Positions 20,648 to 30,006 of a DNA stretch of 64,000 bases are shown here, piece by piece; within the stretch, counting starts at the first letter, position 1; the number at the start of each line of letters is the position of its first letter. Position numbers and translations under genes: made by a program. The DNA is taken from NCBI GenBank assembly GCA_938035945.1, contig CALHOU010000019.1, positions 1 to 64,000 of the forward strand, read 5' to 3'. The notes beneath the pieces were generated by a model. That model did not search any database. It had not been told where the DNA came from and saw only the letters and a list, made by a program, of their open reading frames with translations. The stretch comes from an uncultured Granulosicoccaceae bacterium (GTDB lineage Bacteria > Pseudomonadota > Gammaproteobacteria > Granulosicoccales > Granulosicoccaceae).

Positions 20648-21139
20648 ATGACGCCTTGCCCCTGCGGCTCAGGTAATCCCCTGAACACCTGCTGCGAACC
20701 ATTAATTGATGGAACCAGTAAAGCTGAATCAGCAGAGCAACTGATGCGGGCCAGATACACCGCCCACACGCTTGCAAAAATCAAATTCATTGTCGAAACG
20801 CATCACCCATCATCACGTGGGGAGATCGATGAAGCAGCGACTAAAAAATGGGCTGCAGAGTCTGATTGGCTGGGGCTGGATATTCGTGATGTAAACGATT
20901 CTGAAGAGAACACTACACGCATTGAATTCACCGCTCGGTACCGAGACGCTGACAAACAACGACACACCCACCACGAAGTGGGTGTTTTTGAGAAGTACCA
21001 CGGTCAATGGTACTTTCGTGATGCCGAAGTACCAGAAATAAAACAATTTATTAGAGAAGCACCAAAGCAAGGCCGCAACGACCCATGTGCGTGCGGCAGT
21101 GGTAAAAAATACAAAAAATGTCATGGTCAGGCGAACTGA
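20648..21139 (+). CDS. ychJ: YchJ-family protein with two SEC-C motifs
   Basis: 163 residues: N-terminal SEC-C zinc motif ([13 protein letters not shown]), a central NTF2-like domain (about 25-135, with [14 protein letters not shown]) and a C-terminal SEC-C motif ([15 protein letters not shown]). This matches the UPF0225/YchJ family. The SEC-C motif binds zinc and in SecA contacts SecB and ribosomes, but the role of YchJ proteins is not known. Single gene placed before fadD. Confidence 0.88.
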   Translation: MTPCPCGSGNPLNTCCEPLIDGTSKAESAEQLMRARYTAHTLAKIKFIVETHHPSSRGEIDEAATKKWAAESDWLGLDIRDVNDSEENTTRIEFTARYRDADKQRHTHHEVGVFEKYHGQWYFRDAEVPEIKQFIREAPKQGRNDPCACGSGKKYKKCHGQAN

Positions 21140-21183
21140 AGCTCGCCGCCTGACTCAAACCAGAATTACCCCGGAGAACTAGT

Positions 21184-22848
21184 ATGGATAAACCATGGCT
21201 CAATTCGTATCAGGAGGGTGTTCCAGCTGAAATCGACATTAACGAACATCCGTCGGTTGTGGATATATTCAGCAAAGCGTGCAAGGAATACGCTAACAGC
21301 CCATCGTTTACTAACTTTGGCAAGACGATTAACTATAAACAGCTTGATGAGTACACCAATCATTTCGCCTCTTGGTTAATCCACGAAGCTGGCTTGCAAA
21401 AAGGCGATCGCATCGCGATCATGATGCCAAATTTACTGCAATACCCGGTCGCGGTTTTCGGTGCACTGCGCGCAGGCTTGGTAGTTGTTAATACCAACCC
21501 TTTATATACCGACCGTGAATTGGAACATCAACTTAAAGACTCTGGCGCAAAGGCCATTGTTGTTGTAGAAGCATTTGCAGCGACACTGGCAGATGTTGTA
21601 AACAAAACGCAAGTTGAAACCGTCATTACCACGCGCTTTGGCGATATGCTTGACTGGCCGAAGTCGATGGTAATTAACTTTGTTATTAAACACGTGAAGA
21701 AAATGGTTAAGCCTTTTAGCTTGCCAGGTTCGCACAGCTTTAAAGACGTGCTAAACAAAGGCTCATCATTGCCAGCTGTTAGCGCTGAATTAAATCATGA
21801 TGATCTGGCATTTCTTCAATACACAGGTGGCACAACCGGTGTTGCCAAAGGTGCGATGCTAACGCACGGCAACATGGTAGCCAATATCCAACAAGCCTAC
21901 AGCTGGATCGTGATTGATGATTTAAAGAAAGGTGAAGAGATCATTATCACCGCCTTACCGCTCTATCACATCTTCGCACTAACGGCTAACTGTTTAACGT
22001 TTATGAAGCTGGGTGCAATGAATGTACTCATTACTAATCCGCGCGATATGCCTGGCTTTGTTAAGGAACTAAACAAACATCGCTTTACCGCATTCACAGG
22101 TGTAAATACATTGTTTAACGCCTTGATGAATACCGATGGTTTCAAAGACATCGACTTCTCAGGATTAAAAATGACGCTAGGTGGCGGTATGGCTGTGCAA
22201 AAAGTCGTGGCCGATCGCTGGAAAGAGATCACCGGTGTGCCTCTTATCGAAGCTTACGGTTTAACCGAAACAAGTCCGGCTGCTTGTATTAATCCGATGG
22301 ATTTACAAGACTACAATGACTCAATCGGCCTCCCTATTCCATCGACCGATGCATCCGTTCGCAGCGAAGACAATCAAGCCCTACCGGTTGGCGAAGCGGG
22401 CGAGCTTTGTATTCGCGGTCCTCAAGTCATGCTCGGCTACTGGGAACGACCAGATGCTACCGCTGAAACTATTGATAGTGAAGGTTGGCTGCATACCGGT
22501 GATGTTGCCGTCATGAATGAAAAAGGTTTTTTCAAAATTGTTGATCGGCTGAAAGACATGATTTTGGTTTCAGGCTTTAACGTCTACCCAAATGAAATTG
22601 AAGGCGTTATCGCAATGATGCCAGAGGTGCTCGAAGTTGGTGCTATTGGTGTACCTGATGAACACTCCGGCGAGGTGGTGAAAGTTGTAATTGCCAAGAA
22701 AGACCAATCATTAACAGAAGAAGCCGTGCTCGCACACTGCAAAGAAAACTTAACTGGTTATAAGCGACCTAAGTTTGTTCAGTTTGTAGATGAGCTACCA
22801 AAAACCAATGTCGGTAAAATTCTACGACGTGAATTGCGCGACCTGTAA
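21184..22848 (+). CDS. fadD: long-chain fatty acid-CoA ligase
   Basis: FadD-type acyl-CoA synthetase of 554 residues, full length. The ATP/AMP motif YTGGTTGVAKGAMLTHGN, YGLTETSP, and GWLHTGDVAVMNEKGFFKIVDRLKDMI with the FACS signature LVSGFNVYPNEIE are present. It activates imported long-chain fatty acids for beta-oxidation or lipid use. GGAGAACTAGT precedes the ATG. The sulfurtransferase gene follows after 12 bp on the same strand. Confidence 0.93.
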   Translation: MDKPWLNSYQEGVPAEIDINEHPSVVDIFSKACKEYANSPSFTNFGKTINYKQLDEYTNHFASWLIHEAGLQKGDRIAIMMPNLLQYPVAVFGALRAGLVVVNTNPLYTDRELEHQLKDSGAKAIVVVEAFAATLADVVNKTQVETVITTRFGDMLDWPKSMVINFVIKHVKKMVKPFSLPGSHSFKDVLNKGSSLPAVSAELNHDDLAFLQYTGGTTGVAKGAMLTHGNMVANIQQAYSWIVIDDLKKGEEIIITALPLYHIFALTANCLTFMKLGAMNVLITNPRDMPGFVKELNKHRFTAFTGVNTLFNALMNTDGFKDIDFSGLKMTLGGGMAVQKVVADRWKEITGVPLIEAYGLTETSPAACINPMDLQDYNDSIGLPIPSTDASVRSEDNQALPVGEAGELCIRGPQVMLGYWERPDATAETIDSEGWLHTGDVAVMNEKGFFKIVDRLKDMILVSGFNVYPNEIEGVIAMMPEVLEVGAIGVPDEHSGEVVKVVIAKKDQSLTEEAVLAHCKENLTGYKRPKFVQFVDELPKTNVGKILRRELRDL

Positions 22849-22860
22849 TTGTCATAGTCG

Positions 22861-23745
22861 ATGCCGTCACCGCATAGCACGCTTGTTTCCGTTGATAAGC
22901 TAGACGCTCATCTAAATCAAGCACCATCGAATCGATGGGTCATTATTGATTGTCGTTTCTCCTTGGCTGATACCAGTCAGGGAGAAACGCACTTTCAACA
23001 ATCCCGAATTCCAACAGCGCAATATGCGCACCTAGACAAGCACTTGTCGAGTGCCATCATTCCAGGCGTTACTGGCCGTCACCCACTGCCAGATGCCGAT
23101 GCGTTAGCACAGCAATTTCAACACTGGGGTATCGACAACGATACTCAAATTATTGCGTATGACGATAAGTCAGGGGCGATTGCTAGCAGGCTTTGGTGGT
23201 TGAGCCGTTGGTTGGGGCATGAAGCCTGTGCTGTGCTTGATGGTGGGTTTGCGGCTTGGAAGCAAGCAGAAAAAACGCTTGAAACATCATCACCGGTTGC
23301 GCCTTCATCGGGTTCGTTCGAAAAATCATCGCCATTGACCAAGGTCATTGAAAAGCACGAAGTGCTGGATCCAAACTTGTGTCTACTTGATGCGCGCGAG
23401 ACAGAACGTTATCGCGGTGAACACGAACCGATCGACCCTGTAGCGGGCCATATCCCTGGTGCCCTTAATGCGCCGTTTATGGAAAATGTGAACGCGGATG
23501 GAACGTTCCGATCAATCGCAGAATTACAACAACGATTCGATTCGGTATTAGAAAAAAAAGAAGACAAACAACTGGTGCACTATTGTGGCTCAGGTGTGAC
23601 TGCTGCCCACAATATGCTGGCAATGGCACATGCACAACGTGATCCGGGTGCTATGTATGCCGGCTCATTCAGTGAATGGGTTGCAGATATAAATAACAAC
23701 CAAGTTAATGACGATCAATTTCCAGTGGCGCGCCTGGTCGACTGA
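22861..23745 (+). CDS. sseA: 3-mercaptopyruvate-type sulfurtransferase
   Basis: Tandem rhodanese protein of 294 residues. The N-terminal inactive repeat contains DCRFSLADT and the C-terminal active repeat ends in HYCGSGVTAAHN; the active-site loop CGSGVT is the mercaptopyruvate sulfurtransferase type rather than the CRKGVT of thiosulfate sulfurtransferase. It transfers sulfane sulfur to thiols or cyanide. Its 3' end overlaps the convergent NUDIX gene by 41 bp, an antisense arrangement at both stop regions. Confidence 0.88.
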   Translation: MPSPHSTLVSVDKLDAHLNQAPSNRWVIIDCRFSLADTSQGETHFQQSRIPTAQYAHLDKHLSSAIIPGVTGRHPLPDADALAQQFQHWGIDNDTQIIAYDDKSGAIASRLWWLSRWLGHEACAVLDGGFAAWKQAEKTLETSSPVAPSSGSFEKSSPLTKVIEKHEVLDPNLCLLDARETERYRGEHEPIDPVAGHIPGALNAPFMENVNADGTFRSIAELQQRFDSVLEKKEDKQLVHYCGSGVTAAHNMLAMAHAQRDPGAMYAGSFSEWVADINNNQVNDDQFPVARLVD

Positions 23746-24277
23746 AAATATCCGCGTAGTGTACTTCACGTATGCGATCTTGCCGCCGCTCAAAATAGCG
23801 CGTTAATGTCTCCGTCACCACAGGGAATGCAAGCTCATCCCAAGGCACTTCATTTTGACTAAACAGCTTCACTTCTAGGGTCTCTTCACCCGCGGCAGCT
23901 TTGCCATCACGCAGCCGGCCAAAAAACATCATATAGACCTGGGAAATGCGTGGAAGATTGTAAACCGCAAACAAGCGTAAGTCGTCGCATTCAGCTTCGG
24001 CCTCTTCGCGCACTTCACGCGCAGCGCCCTCAAGTGTGGTTTCTTCGTTTTCCATGAAACCGGCGGGCAGGGTCCAGTAGCCGTGCCTTGGTTCGATCGC
24101 CCGTTTGCATAGTAATACCTTGCCATGCCATTCAAGCAAACACCCCACCACGTTTTTGGGGTTTTCATAGTGGATAAGGTCGCACGATTGGCAAACCGCG
24201 CGAGGTCGATTGTCGCCCTCAGGAATAAGCTGATTAACGGCATGACCGCAGTTCTGGCAAAAACGAATCTCGGACAT
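23705..24277 (-). CDS. NUDIX hydrolase with N-terminal zinc ribbon
   Basis: 190 residues: an N-terminal zinc ribbon (FCQNCGH and CQSCDLIHYENPK) and a NUDIX box GFMENEETTLEGAAREVREE, which fits GX5EX7REUXEEXGU except for its final Gly position. Zinc-ribbon NUDIX proteins of this kind resemble NudC/NADH pyrophosphatase but are shorter; substrates may be NADH, ADP-ribose or capped RNA. The gene sits 7 bp after the thioesterase stop on the same strand and its end overlaps the convergent sulfurtransferase. Confidence 0.85.
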   Translation of the reverse strand: MSEIRFCQNCGHAVNQLIPEGDNRPRAVCQSCDLIHYENPKNVVGCLLEWHGKVLLCKRAIEPRHGYWTLPAGFMENEETTLEGAAREVREEAEAECDDLRLFAVYNLPRISQVYMMFFGRLRDGKAAAGEETLEVKLFSQNEVPWDELAFPVVTETLTRYFERRQDRIREVHYADIFSRPGAPLEIDRH

Positions 24278-24284
24278 CAGTGGA

Positions 24285-24716
24285 TCAACCTTTCTCTGTG
24301 TCGACCAGTTGCCGAATATGCGGCGGCAATGGTGTTGATTTCATATCGCGGTTATTAACCCAAACGATACGCGCTTGCCCACGGGTAGTGAGCGTACCGT
24401 CCACGGTTAGCGTGTAGGTGCTAATGAAAGAGCTTCTTCTCGGCGAATGCCCCCCCATTCGGACGACCGCCGTGGCCGGACAAACAACAGGCTGTAAATA
24501 CTCGGCGTGATTATCGACGATAACAATGCCATCATCGAAGGTACCGGGCGGTAATTCGCCCAGCTTCTCGAACCATTCCATCCGAACGGTTTCGAAATAG
24601 CGAAAATACATAGCATTGTTTACATGACCCAATGAATCCATATCACCCCAGCGCACTGGAATCTGCATTTCGTACAATGGATTGCCTTCAGGCACATTGG
24701 GATCGTTATCTGACAT
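24285..24716 (-). CDS. acyl-CoA thioesterase, 4HBT/YbgC type
   Basis: Hot-dog fold thioesterase of about 143 residues. PVRWGDMDSLGHVNNAMYFRYFE carries the conserved catalytic Asp and HVNN of the 4HBT family. The ORF track extends to a TTG at 24764, but the ATG that opens MSDNDPN is preferred. It follows the MFS-PlsC fusion by about 57 bp and precedes the NUDIX gene, so acyl-chain salvage and thioesterase action may be co-expressed. The native substrate is unknown; the family hydrolyses short- to medium-chain acyl-CoAs. Confidence 0.85.
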   Translation of the reverse strand: MSDNDPNVPEGNPLYEMQIPVRWGDMDSLGHVNNAMYFRYFETVRMEWFEKLGELPPGTFDDGIVIVDNHAEYLQPVVCPATAVVRMGGHSPRRSSFISTYTLTVDGTLTTRGQARIVWVNNRDMKSTPLPPHIRQLVDTEKG

Positions 24717-24772
24717 GGCTACTTGAATCGCATCAACAACAGCTTCAAGGTAAGCATAGCGCAAAGGTACAC

Positions 24773-26659
24773 TTAGCGACGATCACCACGCAGCTTTTCC
24801 ACGGTGTTTTGCAAACCATCAAGCGTGACAGCCTCTGGCGGGATTGGGTCGCCCACCACCAGACCAATTTTGGCGAACATGCGCTTAGGCCTTTTCTTCA
24901 TGGCTGGTCCATCTTTTCGACTGAATAAACTCCCCCATAACCCTTGTAGAGCGATGGGTATGACCGGTGCAGGCGATTTTTCCAATACATGCATAATGCC
25001 GGGTTTAAAGTCGTTCATCTCGCCGTCGTAAGTGATCTGCCCTTCTGGGAAAATGCACAGTAGCTCGCCTTTGCGGATAGTGTCCTGCATTTTTTCAAAC
25101 GCGCTATTAAACATCGCCTCATCTTCCTTGCGCCCGGCGATGGGAATCGCGCCAGCGGTTTTGAAGATAAAGCTAAGCACAGGGATTTTGAAAATCTTGT
25201 AGTACATAACAAATCGGACAGGCCGGCGGATACTGCCGCCAACTAAGAGTGCATCGACAAAGCTCACATGATTGCAAGCCAGAATCGCCGCACCTTGATC
25301 TGGAATTTTATCCAAGCCGGTGTTGTTCACTTTATAAGCCGAATGCATCAGCATCCAAATTAGAAAGCGCATTAAAAATTCGGGCACTAAACGGAAAATA
25401 TAGGCCGCCACCAGCGCATTGAGTATGGCAACGGCCAGAAACATGCCGGCAATCGAGAACCCCAGTTTCAGCATAACGCCAACTATGATGGCCGATAACA
25501 CCATGAACATAGCGTTCATCACATTATTGCAAGCAATGGCTCGCGATAAACGATCGGGCGCACTGGTTTTTTGTATAAGGGCATACAGCGGCACAATATA
25601 AAATCCGCCGAACAAACCGATTAACATGATATCGATGAGCACCCGCCAGGCGGCAGCATGCGATAGAAATTCACCCAGCCCGATCAAGCTACCAAATGGC
25701 GCTGCTGGTGTGGCAAAAAAGAGATCCAAGCCAAACAGGGTTATACCCAGTGCACCCAGCGGCACCAAGCCGATTTCGACCTTGCCGCCGGATAAACGCT
25801 CACACAATGCCGAGCCCACGCCTATGCCAATCGAGAATGCGGCCAACAGCACTGTGAACACATTGCCATCGCCACCGAGTACTTCGCGCGCGAAGATCGG
25901 AAACTGGGCAAGGTAGGTAGCGCCCATAAACCAAAACCACGATATACCTAAAATAGATTGGAAGATCACGCGGTGCTTCTTGGTGTACTTAACCAGTTTC
26001 CAGGTTTCACTCGCGGGGTTAAAGCGCACCGATAAATTGGGATCAGGCGCTTTTGCTGACGGAATTTTTCGGCTGGCCAGATAACCGCTGACGGCGACCA
26101 CTAGAATGAACATGCACGTGAGCAGCACGGAACCGTTGGGAGAATTAGTGATTAATTGCGTGCCGATGATGGTGCCAAGCAGAATCGCCAGAAAGGTGCC
26201 GAGTTCAACGACACCATTGCCACCGATCAACTCTGTCTCATGTAAATGCTGTGGCAGGATGCCGTATTTGATGGGGCCAAAAAACGCAGATTGGGTGCCC
26301 ATCAAAAACAGAATTCCCATGAGCATAGGCACACTTTGAATCCAAAAAGCGATGGCGCCCAGACACATGATGGCAATTTCAGCCAATTTAATGCGCCGAA
26401 TCAACATCGACTTTTCGTATTTGTCGGCAATTTGCCCACTTAAAGCGGAAAATAAGAAGAACGGCAATATGAAAATACCGCCCGACATTGCAATTAGCGA
26501 CCCCGCATCTTCTGCACTTAGCTTAAGCGCACCAAAACTGAGCAGCGCGATCAAAGCGCTTTTAAAAAGATTGTCGTTAAAGGCACCCAGAAGTTGGGTG
26601 GTGAAAAATGGTGCGAATCGTTGCTCTTTTAGAAGAGCAAACTGGCTGGTCTGATTCAT
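24773..26659 (-). CDS. MFS (LplT-like) – PlsC acyltransferase fusion
   Basis: 628-residue inner-membrane fusion. Residues 1 to about 410 are a 12-TM major facilitator of the LplT lysophospholipid-flippase type (opening FFTTQLLGAFNDNLFKSALI). From about 430 there is a PlsC-type acyltransferase with the HX4D motif in CNHVSFVDALLV and the FPEGQIT motif. In other bacteria the full fusion (flippase, acyltransferase, acyl-ACP synthetase) reimports and re-acylates lysophosphatidylethanolamine; here the third domain is absent. The thioesterase gene follows. Likely role: lysophospholipid retrieval and re-acylation. Confidence 0.88.
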   Translation of the reverse strand: MNQTSQFALLKEQRFAPFFTTQLLGAFNDNLFKSALIALLSFGALKLSAEDAGSLIAMSGGIFILPFFLFSALSGQIADKYEKSMLIRRIKLAEIAIMCLGAIAFWIQSVPMLMGILFLMGTQSAFFGPIKYGILPQHLHETELIGGNGVVELGTFLAILLGTIIGTQLITNSPNGSVLLTCMFILVVAVSGYLASRKIPSAKAPDPNLSVRFNPASETWKLVKYTKKHRVIFQSILGISWFWFMGATYLAQFPIFAREVLGGDGNVFTVLLAAFSIGIGVGSALCERLSGGKVEIGLVPLGALGITLFGLDLFFATPAAPFGSLIGLGEFLSHAAAWRVLIDIMLIGLFGGFYIVPLYALIQKTSAPDRLSRAIACNNVMNAMFMVLSAIIVGVMLKLGFSIAGMFLAVAILNALVAAYIFRLVPEFLMRFLIWMLMHSAYKVNNTGLDKIPDQGAAILACNHVSFVDALLVGGSIRRPVRFVMYYKIFKIPVLSFIFKTAGAIPIAGRKEDEAMFNSAFEKMQDTIRKGELLCIFPEGQITYDGEMNDFKPGIMHVLEKSPAPVIPIALQGLWGSLFSRKDGPAMKKRPKRMFAKIGLVVGDPIPPEAVTLDGLQNTVEKLRGDRR

Positions 26660-26686
26660 GACCGGACCGCCAGGTTATTTGCGCTT

Positions 26687-26716
26687 GAATAGACTAGCCG
26701 AGAATAGACTAGCCGA
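26687..26716. repeat. perfect 15-bp tandem duplication
   Basis: GAATAGACTAGCCGA occurs twice head to tail between the cold-shock gene and the start of the MFS-PlsC gene, in what would be the leader of the latter. Probably a replication-slippage duplication. Confidence 0.85.
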
Positions 26717-26752
26717 GCAAAGACTCTATTAAAGTATTCAGATAAATATTGA

Positions 26753-26968
26753 CTATCCCGCCGACACTTCCGACGCTTGCCAGCCTTTGTCGCCGCGAGT
26801 TGCAATGAATTCAACTTTCTGACCTTCAGAAAGCGATCGGTAACCATCACCAACAATAGCACGGTAGTGGACAAACACATCTTCGCCTTCTGGGCTGATG
26901 ATAAAACCGTAGCCTTTGGCATTGTCGAACCATTTAACGGTTCCGCTTTTACGCTGCTCTTCTGACAT
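26753..26968 (-). CDS. cold-shock protein (CspA family)
   Basis: OB-fold nucleic-acid chaperone of 71 residues. RNP1 KGYGFI and RNP2 VFVHYRAI are present, and it opens with [12 protein letters not shown]. The Met at 26968 is chosen over the track start because GAGGAAG lies about ten bases upstream and the family begins here. The 247 bp between its start and the pepN stop leave room for a long 5' leader, as is common in cold-shock genes, but I cannot see a proven thermosensor. Confidence 0.93.
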   Translation of the reverse strand: MSEEQRKSGTVKWFDNAKGYGFIISPEGEDVFVHYRAIVGDGYRSLSEGQKVEFIATRGDKGWQASEVSAG

Positions 26969-27215
26969 AAACACACTTCCTCGAAATCGCACTGCTGTAT
27001 CCCTGCTTCGGTGCAGAGAATCTTATTGCATGGCGAAATTAGCATGTCATGTCCTTTCATTTTTAGACCCCCAAAAGCATTTCATGTTTGTTCACAATGT
27101 GCTCTTGTTCTAACGACCAATACCTGTATCGAGTATGCGAAGCCGCCTAACAGTTTCATTACGGGGTTATTTAGTAACAACCGCCACCTAAAGCTAAAAA
27201 GACACAGTGAAGAAG

Positions 27216-29816
27216 TTACGCTTCCAAAGCCTTAGTGACCAATTCGTAAACCGCCGGTGATAGCTTGTTAACAGAGGCAATCTTCAGTAACGCGCTCTGC
27301 ATACTGGCTTGCTGCGGATTAACAAATCGACGCCATTGTAAAAATGGAGACAATAACCGAGCAGCAACTTGGGGATTCGTACTATCTAGAAGAATAATAT
27401 AGTCTGATACCAAGTCATAACCACTGCCATCCGCTGCGTGGAAATACACAGGATTTGCACTGGCAAATGCACCGATCAAAGAACGAAACCTATTGGGGTT
27501 ATTTGCATCGAAAGCTTCATGCCCTGTTAAACCTATAACGTCATTAATCACCTGATCATGTTGTGCGGTTGCTTGCAATGAGAACCACTTATCAACAACC
27601 AGCTTGTGATCAGACCATCTTTCGTAAAAGTCAGCCACACAGCGCCTTTTCTCGTCCCCTGGCAAATCGCACAAAGCACTTAACGCCGCCACGCGATCGG
27701 TCATATTAGAAGCGTTGTGGTATTGCGTGACGGCCAACGACTCCCATTGTTCACTCGGTAAATAACTCAGCAAAGACAAAGCAGTATTTGCCAAGCTACG
27801 CTCACCAATGCTCGACAATAATTTTCGTTGTTTTGTATTCTCAACAAGGTGGGTTAAAGCGGTTTGAAATCGAGTAGCCAAGGCTGTGTTGATGGTGGTA
27901 AGTGCGGCATCAATAGCATGTATATCGATTTCTTCGCAATCGTTCGCCACCGTTTTTATACCGGGCATATCCAACATGATCGATTTAAATCCGGGGTCCA
28001 GCTGACCATCATTAATCACGGTGGCATAGGCGTCTAGAAACTGATCCGGCACAACAAACTGATCATTTTTTAAATGTTGAAGAATGAGTCGTTTGGCGAA
28101 ACGTTGGCCCGCTTCCCAACGATTAAAGCTATCTGAATCGTTGGCTAACAAAAACGCCAGTGCATCATTATTGTATTCGTACTCGAGCACCACTGGTGCA
28201 GAAAAACCACGCAATAGCGATGGAATTGGTTTGGCCGATATATTATCGAACACGAAGGTTTGACTTCGTTCGGTAAGGTTCAAAACCGTGCTGCCATCGG
28301 CGCTATGGCGGCCAAGTGTTAATGGTAAATTATTTCCAGTGGCATCTAGTAGACCTAAACTTATGGGAATGAGTGTAGGTGGGCGTTCATTACCGTTACG
28401 ATCAGGGTTTTGCTGCGTTACCGTTAGTGTGTATTGTTGGCTTGAGTGGTCGAATTTATCTGTAACCTGCACCCGCGGCGTGCCTGATTGCGAATACCAT
28501 TGCCGAAACACGCTCAGATCAATACCACTGGCATCTTCCATGGCTTGCACAAAGTCATCGCACGTTACGGCTTGCCCGTCATGACGCTCAAAATATAAAT
28601 CGATACCAGCATGGTACTTCTCTAAGCCCAGCACAGTGTGAATCATTCGGATAACCTCTGCGCCTTTTTCATACACAGTTAGGGTATAAAAATTATTTAT
28701 CTCTATGTATTCATCAGGTCTGATTGGGTGCGACATTGGGCTTGCATCTTCTGCAAATTGCTGTGCACGCAACATGCGCACATCTTGAATGCGCTTGACT
28801 TCTCGTGATTGCATATCACTGCTAAATTCCTGATCACGAAAAACAGTTAAGCCTTCTTTTAAACTCAACTGAAACCAATCCCTGCAAGTAACCCGATTGC
28901 CAGTCCAGTTATGAAAGTACTCGTGCGCTATAACCGCTTCAACACCAAGAAAGTCGTCGTCTGTAGCAAGCTCAGTATCAGCTAACACGTATTTGGAATT
29001 GAAAATATTTAAACCCTTGTTCTCCATGGCACCGGCATTAAAGTCATCAACAGCCACGATCATGAACAGATCCAGATCGTACTCAAGACCATATACTTTT
29101 TCATCCCACGCCATCGATCGCTTTAGCGCATCCATGGCGTAATCACACTGATCTATATTGTGCTCTTCAACATATATGTGCAGATCGACTGTACGCTTTG
29201 ATCGAGTTATAAAAGTGTCCTCAATTCTTGCCAACTTACCGGCAACCAAGGCAAACAAATAGCACGGCTTTGGAAACGGGTCGAGCCATTGCACTTCATG
29301 CCGGCCATCACCCAGCCGACGGGCGGATTCTAGGTTTCCATTTGAGAGCAAAACCGGGTATGCGTTCTGATCAGCAACAATGCGCACGCTAAAAACGGAT
29401 AACACATCGGGTCGATCTAAGTAGTAGGTAATTTTTCGAAAACCTTCCGCCTCGCACTGGGTAGTGAAATTATTGCTGCTGCAATACAGTCCTTCTAACG
29501 CCGTATTCGCTGTTGGGTTTATTTTTGTCACTATGTTCAGTTGGCACGTGTCAGGGAGCGAGTCAATTTGCAAATGTGTATCGCTAATAGTGTAATGAGT
29601 GCTATCGAGTGGCTGCCCATCGACGCTAACTGATTGCAAGGCCAAGTCTTGCCCATCCAATTGCAAAGGCCCCGAACTCAACCGTTGCAGATGCAATGTG
29701 CTATGCACCAGCGTTTGGGTTAAATCCAATTCGAACACAAGATCGGTTTTAACAATGGTCCAGTTGCAGGGTTGATAATCTTTTCTGGCAATAACAACTG
29801 GACTGGCTTCTTTCAT
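27216..29816 (-). CDS. pepN: aminopeptidase N (M1 family)
   Basis: Zinc aminopeptidase of 866 residues, full length for gammaproteobacterial PepN. The exopeptidase motif GAMENKGLNIF and the zinc site HEYFHNWTGNRV, with the third ligand Glu in LKEGLTVFRDQEF 18 residues later, are clear. The C-terminal helical domain is complete. It removes N-terminal residues from peptides in the cytoplasm. Single leftward gene. Confidence 0.95.
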   Translation of the reverse strand: MKEASPVVIARKDYQPCNWTIVKTDLVFELDLTQTLVHSTLHLQRLSSGPLQLDGQDLALQSVSVDGQPLDSTHYTISDTHLQIDSLPDTCQLNIVTKINPTANTALEGLYCSSNNFTTQCEAEGFRKITYYLDRPDVLSVFSVRIVADQNAYPVLLSNGNLESARRLGDGRHEVQWLDPFPKPCYLFALVAGKLARIEDTFITRSKRTVDLHIYVEEHNIDQCDYAMDALKRSMAWDEKVYGLEYDLDLFMIVAVDDFNAGAMENKGLNIFNSKYVLADTELATDDDFLGVEAVIAHEYFHNWTGNRVTCRDWFQLSLKEGLTVFRDQEFSSDMQSREVKRIQDVRMLRAQQFAEDASPMSHPIRPDEYIEINNFYTLTVYEKGAEVIRMIHTVLGLEKYHAGIDLYFERHDGQAVTCDDFVQAMEDASGIDLSVFRQWYSQSGTPRVQVTDKFDHSSQQYTLTVTQQNPDRNGNERPPTLIPISLGLLDATGNNLPLTLGRHSADGSTVLNLTERSQTFVFDNISAKPIPSLLRGFSAPVVLEYEYNNDALAFLLANDSDSFNRWEAGQRFAKRLILQHLKNDQFVVPDQFLDAYATVINDGQLDPGFKSIMLDMPGIKTVANDCEEIDIHAIDAALTTINTALATRFQTALTHLVENTKQRKLLSSIGERSLANTALSLLSYLPSEQWESLAVTQYHNASNMTDRVAALSALCDLPGDEKRRCVADFYERWSDHKLVVDKWFSLQATAQHDQVINDVIGLTGHEAFDANNPNRFRSLIGAFASANPVYFHAADGSGYDLVSDYIILLDSTNPQVAARLLSPFLQWRRFVNPQQASMQSALLKIASVNKLSPAVYELVTKALEA

Positions 29817-30006
29817 ATCGAATATTTCCTTGTGTTCAGAGCTCTCTTTTGAGCCCGAGTAGCAATCTTTAGCAGCACTTATTTTTAAGGTGTGATTGTG
29901 GACTGTGACACTTTCAAACTACGCAAAGTGAGACGCCCTACCGGATACACCCTCATTGTGGTTGACTGGTTTAAAGATAGCACTGCTTGGGCCCGAAAAC
30001 CGAAGT

